DNA of 50,772 nt from an uncultured bacterium (GTDB taxonomy: Bacteria; Pseudomonadota; Alphaproteobacteria; Sphingomonadales; Sphingomonadaceae). Under the pieces are notes generated by a model. The model saw nothing but the letters and a program-made list of their open reading frames with translations. It did not search any database and was not told where the DNA came from. Position numbers and translations under genes: made by a program. The DNA lies in NCBI GenBank assembly GCA_903884945.1, contig CAISGR010000098.1, forward strand, positions 1 to 50,772, given 5' to 3'. Positions 1-8,293 of this stretch are shown here, in pieces (within the stretch, counting starts at the first letter, position 1; the number at the start of each line of letters is the position of its first letter).

Positions 1-1100
1 CCGCCGACGCCCGGCGCGCCGTGGCGGCGCTTCGCCCCAATCCCAGCCTCGTCGCCGAAACCGCGAATGTCGCGGGCAGCGGGCAATATCAGGGCTTCCG
101 ATCGGCCGAGACGACGATCGGCCTTGCCGTGCCGATCGAGACGGGCGGAAAGCGCAGCGCGCGCGTCGCGCTGGCGGACGCGCAGGGCGCGCGCACCGCC
201 CTGGAGGCGCTGGCCGCCGATGCTGATCTCGTGCTGCGCGTGACCCAGGCCTATGCGCAGGCCGCCGCTGCGACGAAGCGCGCCGGGGCGCTGCGCGACC
301 AGGCCGGGATCGCGCGCGACATGCTCAACGCAGCGCATGTCCGGGTCCGGGCGGGTCGCGCCTCGCCGCTGGAGGAGCAGCGCGCCGATGTCGGCCGGAT
401 CAATGCCGAGGCAGCGCTCGATCGGGCGCTGCGCGGGCAGGCGCTGGCGGACGAGACGCTCGCCCGGCTGATCGGCATGGAGGCCCCGGGCGTGCCGGAC
501 CCGGCCTGGTTCGACCGAATCGACGAAGCGGGGCCGCCGGCACCGATCGGGATCGACGACACGCTGGCCGCGGCCGGCGCGCGCGCCGATCTTGCGGCCG
601 CCGATGCCCAGATCAGGCTCGCGCGAAGCCAGCGGGTGCCGGATATCACCGTCAGCGCCAGCGCCCGCCGGCTCGAGGCCACCGGCGACGTTGCCGCGGT
701 GTTCGGCCTGTCGGTGCCGCTCGCGCTGTTCAATGGGGGGCGGGCGCAACTCGGCGTCGCCACGGCGCAGCGCGACCAGGCCGAGGCGCTGCGCCGGCTC
801 GCCCGGCTCGATGCAGCGCAGGCGATCGCGACGGCGCGGACGGAGGTCGCCAATGCCGCCGCTGCCGCGCGCACCGCCACGGGCCCGGCGCTCGCGGCCG
901 CGACCGAAGCCGCGCGGATCGCCCGGATCGGCTATCGCGAGGGCAAGTTCGGCCAGCTCGACCTGCTCGATGCCGAACGCGCGCTCGCCGAGACCCGCGC
1001 CACCGCGACCGACGCGCTCGCCGCCTATCATGACGCTCGCGCGCGCCTCGCCCGACTCACCGCCGTCGCCCAGCCCATTGCGAAGGACACCGCACGATGA
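1..1100 (+). CDS. czcC: CzcC-like outer membrane factor (TolC family), 5'-truncated by window edge
   Basis: Outer-membrane channel of a tripartite heavy-metal efflux pump, passing metal ions from the RND pump and adaptor to the outside. The frame is open from base 3; about 365 residues are visible of a family length near 420, so the signal peptide and first helix lie outside the window. It shows the alanine-, arginine- and glutamine-rich helical character of TolC-family repeats and a second-repeat segment with 'LFNGGRAQLG' (bases about 727-756), typical of OEP domains. Its stop overlaps the czcB start (ATGA, 4 bp), so the three genes form one operon. The family is clear; the metal is inferred from the neighbouring CzcA. 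An apparent GTG at base 21 is internal, because the same frame continues upstream to the window edge. Confidence 0.88.
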   Translation, partial: ADARRAVAALRPNPSLVAETANVAGSGQYQGFRSAETTIGLAVPIETGGKRSARVALADAQGARTALEALAADADLVLRVTQAYAQAAAATKRAGALRDQAGIARDMLNAAHVRVRAGRASPLEEQRADVGRINAEAALDRALRGQALADETLARLIGMEAPGVPDPAWFDRIDEAGPPAPIGIDDTLAAAGARADLAAADAQIRLARSQRVPDITVSASARRLEATGDVAAVFGLSVPLALFNGGRAQLGVATAQRDQAEALRRLARLDAAQAIATARTEVANAAAAARTATGPALAAATEAARIARIGYREGKFGQLDLLDAERALAETRATATDALAAYHDARARLARLTAVAQPIAKDTAR

Positions 1101-2242
1101 CCCGCCATTTCGTCCGGGCGATCGCGCCCGCCCTTTCCCTACTCGCCCTAGCCGGATGCGGCACCGGCGCCCCCGAGGCGGACAGGGCCGCCGCCAACGC
1201 GCTCGCCGCGCCCGACGCCGGGCAGACGCTCGTCACGCTGACGCCCGAGCAGATCGGCGCGGCCGGCATCGTGGTGGTCGAGCCCCGGCTCGGCGGCAGC
1301 GCCGGCTCGATCGAGCTGCCCGCCACGATCGACGGCGACCCGGACCGGACCCGGGTGATCTCGGCCGCGATCGGCGGGAGGCTGGTATCGCTCACCCGCA
1401 ACCTGGGCGAGCAGGTGCGCCGGGGCGATACGCTGGCGATCATCGAGAGCCGCGAGGCGGCGTCGCTCCATGCGGCGGTCGAGGCAGCCGGCGCGCGCGC
1501 CGCGCTGGCGCGCTCGACGCTGCGGCGCGAACAGCGCCTGTTCGCCGAGCGCGTCTCGCCCGAGCAGGACCTGATCGCCGCGCGCACCGCAGCGACCGAG
1601 GCAGAGATCGCGCTGCGGCTGGCCCGGCAGCAGGTCGCGGCGGCGGGCGGCGGGGGCGGCGGCCTCAACCGCCTCGCGATCCGCGCGCCGATCGACGGGC
1701 GGATCGTCGCCCGCAGCGCCGTGCTCGGCCAGACCGTGGCGGCGGACGCGGAGCTGTTCCGCATGGCGAATCTCGACACCGTCTCGGTCGCGGCGGCCTT
1801 GTCCCCGGCCGACGCCGGACGGGTGCGGCCGGGATCGGTGATCGATATCGTCGCGCCGGGGCGGCGCGGATCGGGCCGGATCTCGTTCGTCTCCCCGGTG
1901 CTCGATGCCGGAACGCGGCAGGTGCCGGTGATCGCGTCGCTCGACAACCGGGCGGGGCTGTGGCGCGTCGGCGAAGCGGTGACCGCCACGATCCGGCTGG
2001 CCGGATCGGGCGACCAGTCGATCAGCATCCCCGCGACCGCACTGCAGACGATCGACGGCAAGCCGATGGTATTCGTCGCGACGCCGACCGGCTTCCGCGC
2101 CGTGCCGGTGACACCGGGGCGGCGGGACGGCCCGATGGTCCTGATCGCCGCCGGGCTCACCGGCCGCGAGCGGATCGCCGCCGCCAACAGCTTCATCCTG
2201 AAGGCCGAGCTCGGCAAGAACGCCGCCGGCGAGGAGGATTGA
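1097..2242 (+). CDS. czcB: CzcB-like RND efflux periplasmic adaptor (membrane fusion protein)
   Basis: Periplasmic adaptor linking CzcA to the outer-membrane channel. It is 381 residues long. The N-terminus is a lipoprotein signal with lipobox L-A-G-C, putting the lipidated cysteine near residue 21. A beta-barrel/lipoyl half follows ('GGRLVSLTRNLGEQVRRGDTL', about residues 95-115), then an alpha-hairpin rich in Ala/Arg/Glu, and the returning lipoyl half around 'IRAPIDGRIVAR'. The ATG overlaps the czcC stop by 4 bp, and czcA begins 4 bp after this stop, so it is translated as part of the czcCBA operon. No N-terminal His-rich metal-binding extension is seen. Family assignment is firm; the substrate is inferred. 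Confidence 0.9.
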   Translation: MTRHFVRAIAPALSLLALAGCGTGAPEADRAAANALAAPDAGQTLVTLTPEQIGAAGIVVVEPRLGGSAGSIELPATIDGDPDRTRVISAAIGGRLVSLTRNLGEQVRRGDTLAIIESREAASLHAAVEAAGARAALARSTLRREQRLFAERVSPEQDLIAARTAATEAEIALRLARQQVAAAGGGGGGLNRLAIRAPIDGRIVARSAVLGQTVAADAELFRMANLDTVSVAAALSPADAGRVRPGSVIDIVAPGRRGSGRISFVSPVLDAGTRQVPVIASLDNRAGLWRVGEAVTATIRLAGSGDQSISIPATALQTIDGKPMVFVATPTGFRAVPVTPGRRDGPMVLIAAGLTGRERIAAANSFILKAELGKNAAGEED

Positions 2243-2246
2243 TCCC

Positions 2247-5200
2247 ATGATTTCCCGAATCGTCACCTTCGCGGTGGAGCGGCGCTGGCTGGTCCTCGCG
2301 CTCACCGCGCTCGCCGCGATCCTCGGCGGCTTCGCGCTGTACCGCCTGCCGATCGACGCGGTGCCCGACATCACCAACAACCAGGTCCAGATCAATATCC
2401 GCGCCGCCGCGCTGTCCCCCGAACAGGTCGAGCAGCAGGTCTCCTTCCCGATCGAGACGGCGCTCGCGGGCATCCCGGGGCTCGAGACCACGCGCTCGCT
2501 GAGCCGCAACGGCTTTGCGCAGGTGACGGCGATCTTCGCGGATTCCACCGACATCTATTTCGCGCGCGCACAGGTCGCCGAGCGGCTGCGCTCGGTCAGC
2601 GAGAACCTGCCGGCGGGCGCGAGCCCGGCGCTGGGCCCGATCGCGACCGGCCTTGGCGAAGTCTATATGTGGACCATCCGGCTCGGCGAGCTGGGCGCCG
2701 AGATCCACAAGGACGGCGAACCCGGCCTGCAGAAGGACGGCAGCTACATCACGCCCGAGGGCGACCACCTCGTCTCGCCGGAGGACCAGGCAACCTATCT
2801 GCGCACGGTGCAGGACTGGATCGTCGCGCCGTTCCTGAAGAACAGCGACGGGCTGGCGGGCATCGACACGATCGGCGGCTATACCAAGCAGTTCCTCGTC
2901 ATCCCCGATGTGCAGCGGCTCGCGGCGCTTCGGCTGAGCCTTGCCGATCTGGCGACCGCGCTCGAGCGGAACAACGCGACCGTGGGCGCGGGCGTGATCG
3001 ATCGCAACGGCGAGGGGCTGGCGGTGCGCTCCGATGCGCGGATCCGCGACGCGGGCGAGCTTGCCCGCACCGTGATCGCCACGCGCGAGGGCATGCCGAT
3101 CCTGTTGTCGCAGGTCGCGAGCGTGCGCACCGGCCAGGCGACCCGCATGGGCTCGGCCTCCGAGAATGGCCGCGAGGTGGTGGTCGGCACCGCCATCATG
3201 CGGATCGGCGAGAATAGTCGCGCGGTCGCCACCGCCGTCTCCCGCCGACTGGCGCAGATCGGGCCGTCGCTGCCGCGCGACATCGTGATCGAGCCGGTGC
3301 TCGACCGTACCGCGCTGGTGAAATCGACCATCGCCACGGTGGCGAAGAATCTGGGCGAGGGCGCGCTGCTGGTCGTGGTCGTGCTCTTCCTGCTGCTCGG
3401 CAATGTCCGGGCGGCGCTGATCGCGGCACTGGTCATCCCGATCACCATGGTGCTGACCGGGGCGGGCATGCTGCGCGCCGGGGTGTCGGCGAACCTGATG
3501 AGCCTGGGGGCGCTCGATTTCGGGCTGATCGTCGACGGGGCAGTGATCATCGTCGAGAACGCGCTGCGGCGTCTGGCCGAGCGCCAGCATCGTGACGGGC
3601 GGCTGCTCGACCTGCCCGACCGGCTGGCCGCGGTGGCCGCCTCGGCCCGGGAGATGATCCGGCCGTCAGTCTATGGGCAGGCGATCATCATGCTGGTCTA
3701 TGTGCCGCTGCTCACGCTGTCCGGCGTGGAGGGGAAGACCTTCCAGCCGATGGCGCTGACCGTCATCATCGCGCTTGCCTTCGCCTTCATACTGTCGCTG
3801 ACCTTCGTTCCCGCGGCGATCGCCGTGTGGCTCAGCCGGCGCGTGGACGAAACGGATGGCCGGATCGTCGCGGCGCTGAAGACGCGCTACGGCACCGGCC
3901 TGGCCAGCGCGATGCGGTGGCCGGGGCGCACGATCGGGATCGCGATCGCCGCGCTCGCGCTGGCCGCCGGTGCCGCCACCCTGCTCGGGCAGGAATTCCT
4001 GCCGCAGCTCGACGAAGGCGACCTGCTGGTCCAGGCGGTGCGCGTGCCGGGCACCTCGGTCGACCAGAGCCAGGCGATGCAGTTCCAGGTCGAACGCGTC
4101 CTGGCCGCCCTGCCCCAGGTGAAGACGGTGTTTTCGAAGACCGGCACGGCCGAGCTCGCCTCGGACCCGATGCCGCCCAATGCGACCGATAGCTTCGTCA
4201 TCCTCAAGCCGCGCGCGCAATGGCCCGATCCGGGCCTGACCAAGGCAGCATTCATCGCGACCGTCGAGCAGCGCCTCGCCACCCTGCCCGGCAACCGGTA
4301 CGAGATCACCCAGCCGATCCAGATGCGGTTCAACGAGCTGATCGCGGGCGTGCGGGGCGACATCGCGGTCAAGGTCTTCGGCGACGACGTAGCGTCGATG
4401 ACCGATACCGCCGGGCGGATCGCGGCGATCCTCCGCAGGACCAGCGGCGCGGCCGACGTGAAGGTCGAGCAGACCGAAGGGCTGCCGATGCTCGACATCA
4501 GGCTGGACCGGGATGCGATGGCGCGGATCGGCGTGACCGCCGCCGATGTGCAGGACACCATCGCGGCGGCGATCGGCGGGCGCGAGGCGGGGATGATCTT
4601 CGAGGGCGATCGCCGCTTCCCGGTGGTGATCCGGCTCGGCGACGCGGCGCGCGCCGATGTCGCGACGCTCGGCCAGGTGCCGGTGCCGACACCGTCCGGC
4701 ACCTTCGTCCCGCTCGCCGCCGTCGCCGAGGTCGCGGTGGTCGACGGCCCCAACCAGATCAGCCGGGAGAATGGCAAGAGACGCGTAGTGGTGCAGGCCA
4801 ATGTCCGCGGGCGCGACGTGAGCAGCGTCGTGGCCGAGGCGCAGGCAGCGATCGCGCGGGACCTGCGCCTGCCCGCCGGCACCTATCTGGAATGGGGCGG
4901 GCAGTTCGAGAACCTCGCCACGGCGCGCGACCGGCTGATGCTGGTGGTGCCGGCCTGCCTCGCCCTGATCCTGCTGCTGCTCTATGGGGCGCTGGGTTCG
5001 GCGCGCGATGCGGCGATCGTGTTCACCGGCGTGCCGCTCGCGCTGGTCGGCGGCGTGCTGGCGCTGGTGCTGCGCGGCATGCCCTTCTCGATCTCGGCGG
5101 CGGTGGGGTTCATCGCGCTTTCCGGTATCGCGGTGCTGAACGGGCTGGTCATGGTGACCTCGATCCAGGACCTGATGCGCGCCGGGCTGGACCGGGCGAC

Positions 5201-5456
5201 CGCCGCGCGGGAGGGCGCGATGGCCCGGCTCCGCCCGGTGGCGATGACGGCGCTGGTGGCGTCGCTCGGCTTCGTGCCGATGGCGCTCGGCCACGGCGCC
5301 GGCGCCGAAGTGCAGAAGCCGCTGGCGACCGTGGTCATCGGTGGGCTGATCTCGGCGACGCTGCTGACGCTCTTCGTCCTGCCGACGCTCTATGCGCGGC
5401 TGGGCAGCCGGGGGGTCCGGGCGGCGGCGCATCCGGCCCGAGCCGGCGGCCTATAG
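2247..5456 (+). CDS. czcA: CzcA-like heavy-metal RND efflux pump (HME family)
   Basis: Inner-membrane proton-driven pump exporting divalent metal cations. At 1069 residues it is slightly longer than usual (about 1040-1060). Twelve membrane segments in two halves surround two large periplasmic loops. The TM4 motif 'DFGLIVDGAVIIVEN' (about residues 424-438) fits the HME1 type (Zn/Co/Cd) rather than the Cu/Ag type, which carries a different TM4 signature. The first porter loop contains a hydrophilic Asp/Glu/Lys/Gly-rich insert at about residues 145-190. The start lies 4 bp after czcB. The 3' end overlaps the tail of the convergent winged-helix gene by 6 bp, leaving no room for a conventional intergenic terminator. 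No metal-responsive regulator is visible beside the operon. Confidence 0.92.
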   Translation: MISRIVTFAVERRWLVLALTALAAILGGFALYRLPIDAVPDITNNQVQINIRAAALSPEQVEQQVSFPIETALAGIPGLETTRSLSRNGFAQVTAIFADSTDIYFARAQVAERLRSVSENLPAGASPALGPIATGLGEVYMWTIRLGELGAEIHKDGEPGLQKDGSYITPEGDHLVSPEDQATYLRTVQDWIVAPFLKNSDGLAGIDTIGGYTKQFLVIPDVQRLAALRLSLADLATALERNNATVGAGVIDRNGEGLAVRSDARIRDAGELARTVIATREGMPILLSQVASVRTGQATRMGSASENGREVVVGTAIMRIGENSRAVATAVSRRLAQIGPSLPRDIVIEPVLDRTALVKSTIATVAKNLGEGALLVVVVLFLLLGNVRAALIAALVIPITMVLTGAGMLRAGVSANLMSLGALDFGLIVDGAVIIVENALRRLAERQHRDGRLLDLPDRLAAVAASAREMIRPSVYGQAIIMLVYVPLLTLSGVEGKTFQPMALTVIIALAFAFILSLTFVPAAIAVWLSRRVDETDGRIVAALKTRYGTGLASAMRWPGRTIGIAIAALALAAGAATLLGQEFLPQLDEGDLLVQAVRVPGTSVDQSQAMQFQVERVLAALPQVKTVFSKTGTAELASDPMPPNATDSFVILKPRAQWPDPGLTKAAFIATVEQRLATLPGNRYEITQPIQMRFNELIAGVRGDIAVKVFGDDVASMTDTAGRIAAILRRTSGAADVKVEQTEGLPMLDIRLDRDAMARIGVTAADVQDTIAAAIGGREAGMIFEGDRRFPVVIRLGDAARADVATLGQVPVPTPSGTFVPLAAVAEVAVVDGPNQISRENGKRRVVVQANVRGRDVSSVVAEAQAAIARDLRLPAGTYLEWGGQFENLATARDRLMLVVPACLALILLLLYGALGSARDAAIVFTGVPLALVGGVLALVLRGMPFSISAAVGFIALSGIAVLNGLVMVTSIQDLMRAGLDRATAAREGAMARLRPVAMTALVASLGFVPMALGHGAGAEVQKPLATVVIGGLISATLLTLFVLPTLYARLGSRGVRAAAHPARAGGL

Positions 5457-5948
5457 GCTGGACTCGTCGAGGAAGCGGCGCATCGTCTTCGCCGCGCCGG
5501 CACCGAGCGCCAGCCGGTCGCCGCCGATGCCGGCAATGCGATCGACCAGACCGCGGCGTTCGAGGCGGACGAGATGCTCCGCCCCGACGTCGACGGGCAC
5601 GCGCGCCGCCATGATCGCGTCGCCGACGGTGGAGCACAGGCCGCGCTCGTGCAGCGCGAAGAGGTGGAGCAGCATGTCCCAGGCCGGCTCGCCGAACAGC
5701 TCGGGGTGGCTGAACAGCGCGTCGCGATCGCTGCGGCGCTGGCGGATCCGTGCGGCGCGCCGGCCGGCCGTGACGTCGGGATCGGCAACGGGGCGGAGTT
5801 CCCAGCCGGAGAGCCCCATGGCGCGGGCCTCGCGCAGCATCGCCGCCATCGACTGGCGAAGCGCCGCGAACTCCGCTTCGGTCCAGGCGCGGGGCGCGGC
5901 GTCTGCCGCCCCCGCGTCCGTCTTCACCGCGCGATCAGTGCGCCGCAC
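5451..5948 (-). CDS. Winged-helix (MarR-like) DNA-binding protein
   Basis: A predicted small cytoplasmic DNA-binding protein of 165 residues. The C-terminal half reads as a winged-helix domain: 'AWDMLLHLFALHERG' (about residue 88), then a recognition-helix-like stretch around 'VPVDVGAEHLVRLERRGLV' and a short beta wing before 'FLDESSL'. The N-terminal half is Arg/Ala-rich and charged, without a recognised domain. Proteins with this 'HPELFGEPAWDMLL' type of segment are, from memory, common in sphingomonads. It lies directly downstream of the GNAT gene and overlaps it, so the two are probably co-transcribed. The GTG start at 5948 overlaps the GNAT stop by 14 bp; an alternative GTG at 5927 would lie 7 bp after that stop, and neither has a good ribosome-binding site. 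Target genes cannot be read from the sequence. Confidence 0.72.
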   Translation of the reverse strand: MRRTDRAVKTDAGAADAAPRAWTEAEFAALRQSMAAMLREARAMGLSGWELRPVADPDVTAGRRAARIRQRRSDRDALFSHPELFGEPAWDMLLHLFALHERGLCSTVGDAIMAARVPVDVGAEHLVRLERRGLVDRIAGIGGDRLALGAGAAKTMRRFLDESSL

Positions 5949-7179
5949 GGCTGACCGTGCGCATGTCCTGGAAGAAGGCGGCGCGGCTCGGCCGCAGGTT
6001 CGACAATTCCAGCGGACCCGGCACGCCCCAGGCGCCTTCCGGACGGATCGTCACCATCGGATCGTTGCCGATGCCGATCGGGTTGGCATCGGCCTCCCCG
6101 TCCAGCTCCATCTCGCGATATTCGACATCGGCGAATTTGAAGGTGCCGCGATCGGCGAGTTCGCGGAAGCCGAACATCGCCCAGAAGGGCACGAGATCGA
6201 GCCGCGCATGGCCGTAGAAGCGGCGAAAGCCCTTTTGCCGCGCGAGCGACAACGCCTCGCGCACCAGCTTGAAGGCAAGCCGGCTACGGCGATATTCGCG
6301 CCGCACGGCGAGCCGCTCGACCTTCACGAAATCGCCGAAATAGCGCAGGCGAATGCAGCCGGCCGGATCGCCGTCGATGAAGCCGATCAGGTGCGTCGCG
6401 CAGAAATCATTGCCGTCGAACTCCTCCGAATAGAGGCAGAACTGCTCGCTGATATAGGTCGAGGAGCGCACCGCGAAGAACATCGCCATGTCCTCGAAGG
6501 AGCGCACCGGGCGGACCTCGATCGTGGGGGCCGGGGGCCGGGCCACCGATTTCTTCGGGGCCGGGGCCGCCATCGCCTTGGCGACGGGCGCCATCTCGCC
6601 TTCGGGCAGGACGACCAGCAGCCACTCGGGCGCGCCGGGATAGACGTTCGCCGCCGGCTGGAAGCCCATGGTGGTGTGGATCCGCACCGAATGCTCGGTC
6701 GAGGCACGCGAGAAGAGCGGGCATCCCTCCGGCGACAGCGACGAGAAGATCTGTGCCATCCCGGGAAGCGCGCGGCCGAGCTTCCCCGGTGTCCAGGCCA
6801 TCCAGATATAGATCGCGGCCGGAACCTCGTTCTCGGCGATGATCCATTCCGGCTGCGGATTCCGGCCGTCCAGGCGGCCCTCCACCAGCAGTGCCGCGCC
6901 CTGTTCGGACAGCGGCAGATAGGCAAGCATCGCGGGCTCGCCGAGCCCCTCGATCATGCGCACCACGCCGGGATTGCGCTCGCGCATGCGGATGACCGCG
7001 CTCATCGGCGCGACCGGGAAAAGACGCCCGGCTCGTTCCAGGACCGATTCGATTTCGGCATCGGTGGCGGGCCGCGAAACGGGGGGAATCGGGCTCCGCG
7101 CAATGGTGCGCTCGACCGTGTCGGAGAAGCGCAGCCGGCCAAAGCTGTAGGAATCCCGTGTGTTCGGCTCTGCTCGCAT
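5935..7179 (-). CDS. GNAT-family N-acetyltransferase with two GNAT-like halves
   Basis: A 414-residue protein that probably transfers an acyl group from acyl-CoA to an unknown acceptor. The C-terminal part (about residues 215-345) is GNAT-like: 'AGCIRLRYFGDFVKVERLAV' gives the central strands, followed by the CoA-loop position 'REYRRSRLA' and helix 'FKLVREAL'. The loop is atypical because the usual glycine is replaced by arginine. The N-terminal half (about residues 30-190) also has a degenerate GNAT look, ending with 'SVRIHTTMGF' and 'EWLLVVLPEGE'. An Ala/Pro/Lys linker joins the halves. The ATG at 7179 is preceded by GGGAGCAGG. Divergent from the LysR gene with a 43-bp gap. It resembles the acetyltransferases noted beside nitrogen-starvation clusters (MSMEG_0567/Sll0786 type), but that link is only a suggestion. 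Confidence 0.72.
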   Translation of the reverse strand: MRAEPNTRDSYSFGRLRFSDTVERTIARSPIPPVSRPATDAEIESVLERAGRLFPVAPMSAVIRMRERNPGVVRMIEGLGEPAMLAYLPLSEQGAALLVEGRLDGRNPQPEWIIAENEVPAAIYIWMAWTPGKLGRALPGMAQIFSSLSPEGCPLFSRASTEHSVRIHTTMGFQPAANVYPGAPEWLLVVLPEGEMAPVAKAMAAPAPKKSVARPPAPTIEVRPVRSFEDMAMFFAVRSSTYISEQFCLYSEEFDGNDFCATHLIGFIDGDPAGCIRLRYFGDFVKVERLAVRREYRRSRLAFKLVREALSLARQKGFRRFYGHARLDLVPFWAMFGFRELADRGTFKFADVEYREMELDGEADANPIGIGNDPMVTIRPEGAWGVPGPLELSNLRPSRAAFFQDMRTVSRAAH

Positions 7180-7222
7180 TTTCCTGCTCCCACTGTTAAG
7201 GTTAAGCCCGTGAAGGAGTGTA
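7180..7222. promoter_or_regulatory. Divergent control region between the GNAT gene and lysR
   Basis: The 43-bp gap must hold the start signals of both genes. It contains a tandem direct repeat GTTAAG-GTTAAG at 7195-7206 and the lysR ribosome-binding site GAAGGAG just before 7223. LysR regulators commonly bind beside a divergent neighbour, so this is the natural autoregulatory site; that is inference. Confidence 0.4.
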
Positions 7223-8293
7223 ATGGCGAGGAAGCAGCCGGCCGCGATCCAAAATCCAGACCATGGTGTTCCCCGGTGGAACGCCACGCATGTCCGCACC
7301 CTCGTGCGCGATCTCGACTGGGACGATCTTCGCGCGCTCCTTCTCGTCACCGAGCAGCAGAGTTTCCGCGCCGCCGCTGAAAGCTCGCGGCTATCACTGA
7401 ACACGTTACGCCGGCGTATCGAACGACTCGAGAACCGGATCGGCACCAAGGTACTCGGCCGGTCGCGCAGCGGGGTGGTTCCGACCGATATCGGCTTGAT
7501 GCTGGCGCGTGCCGCGCGCGACATGGAAGGCGCGGCCCTGTCGGCCGAGGGTGACAGTGACGGCGAGGCGAATGTGCTGATCGCGCCGGGCGAATTGACG
7601 ATCGGCTGCACCGAGGGGCTGGGCAGCCTGTGGCTGACGCCGCGGCTCAACGAGCTGCTGCCCGCCCTGGCGAACCTGACCGTATCGCTGCAGCTCGACT
7701 ATGATTCGTCGCGCGACCGCAGCGACGTGGTCGATGTCGGCGTCGCCTTCAGCGAGCCGCAGCGGCGCGACCTGGTCCGCGCCAAGCTGGCGACAGTGCA
7801 TTACATGCTGTTCGCGTCAGAGGCCTATATCCGCGAACATGGCGCGATGACCTCGCTCGACCAGTTTCGTGACCATCATTTCATCGAGCAGAGCGGGCCC
7901 GGCTACAATGCCGGCCTGATCAAGTTCCTGGTCGGATCGGATCCGCCCGAGGGCTTCATGCCGATCCGGTCCAACTCGGCGCTCTCGGTCTATTGGGCGG
8001 TGGTGAACGGCGCCGGCATCGCCGCGCTGCCGACCTATGCGCGCGCCGTCTCGAAACATCTGATCCCGCTCGCCGTGCCGCTGCCGCTCCGGTTCGACCT
8101 CTGGTATTATTTCCATGCCGAGGCGCGGCGTTCACCGGCGGTACGCGCGACGATCGACTGGCTGAAGGCGGCGTTCGACCCGGCGCTCTATCCGTGGTTC
8201 GCCGATCAGTTCGTCCATCCCGAGGATTTCGAGAACAACCGGACGGGCAAGGTCGTCCGATTGTTCGAGGGGCTGCTCGACCCGCGACGCTAA
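7223..8293 (+). CDS. LysR-family transcriptional regulator
   Basis: A 356-residue regulator with a winged HTH at about residues 30-95 ('DDLRALLLVTEQQSFRAAAE', then 'LSLNTLRRRIERLENRIG'), preceded by a 30-residue extension longer than in most LysR proteins. The substrate-binding domain follows from about residue 115. Several features resemble LysR branches with an atypical effector domain ('YWAVVNGAGIAALPTYA' near the hinge). The start is well supported by GAAGGAG 5-6 bases upstream. It diverges from the GNAT gene, its likely target. Its stop overlaps the guaD stop by 4 bp on the other strand. Because it is the only DNA-binding regulator of its kind beside the purine operon, it could also sense a purine intermediate, but the convergent arrangement gives no direct support. 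Confidence 0.88.
   Translation: MARKQPAAIQNPDHGVPRWNATHVRTLVRDLDWDDLRALLLVTEQQSFRAAAESSRLSLNTLRRRIERLENRIGTKVLGRSRSGVVPTDIGLMLARAARDMEGAALSAEGDSDGEANVLIAPGELTIGCTEGLGSLWLTPRLNELLPALANLTVSLQLDYDSSRDRSDVVDVGVAFSEPQRRDLVRAKLATVHYMLFASEAYIREHGAMTSLDQFRDHHFIEQSGPGYNAGLIKFLVGSDPPEGFMPIRSNSALSVYWAVVNGAGIAALPTYARAVSKHLIPLAVPLPLRFDLWYYFHAEARRSPAVRATIDWLKAAFDPALYPWFADQFVHPEDFENNRTGKVVRLFEGLLDPRR

Noticed and set aside
5457..5950. Plus-strand continuation after czcA as a further efflux gene
   Set aside because: The plus-strand frames are antisense to the winged-helix gene and carry no efflux-related motif.
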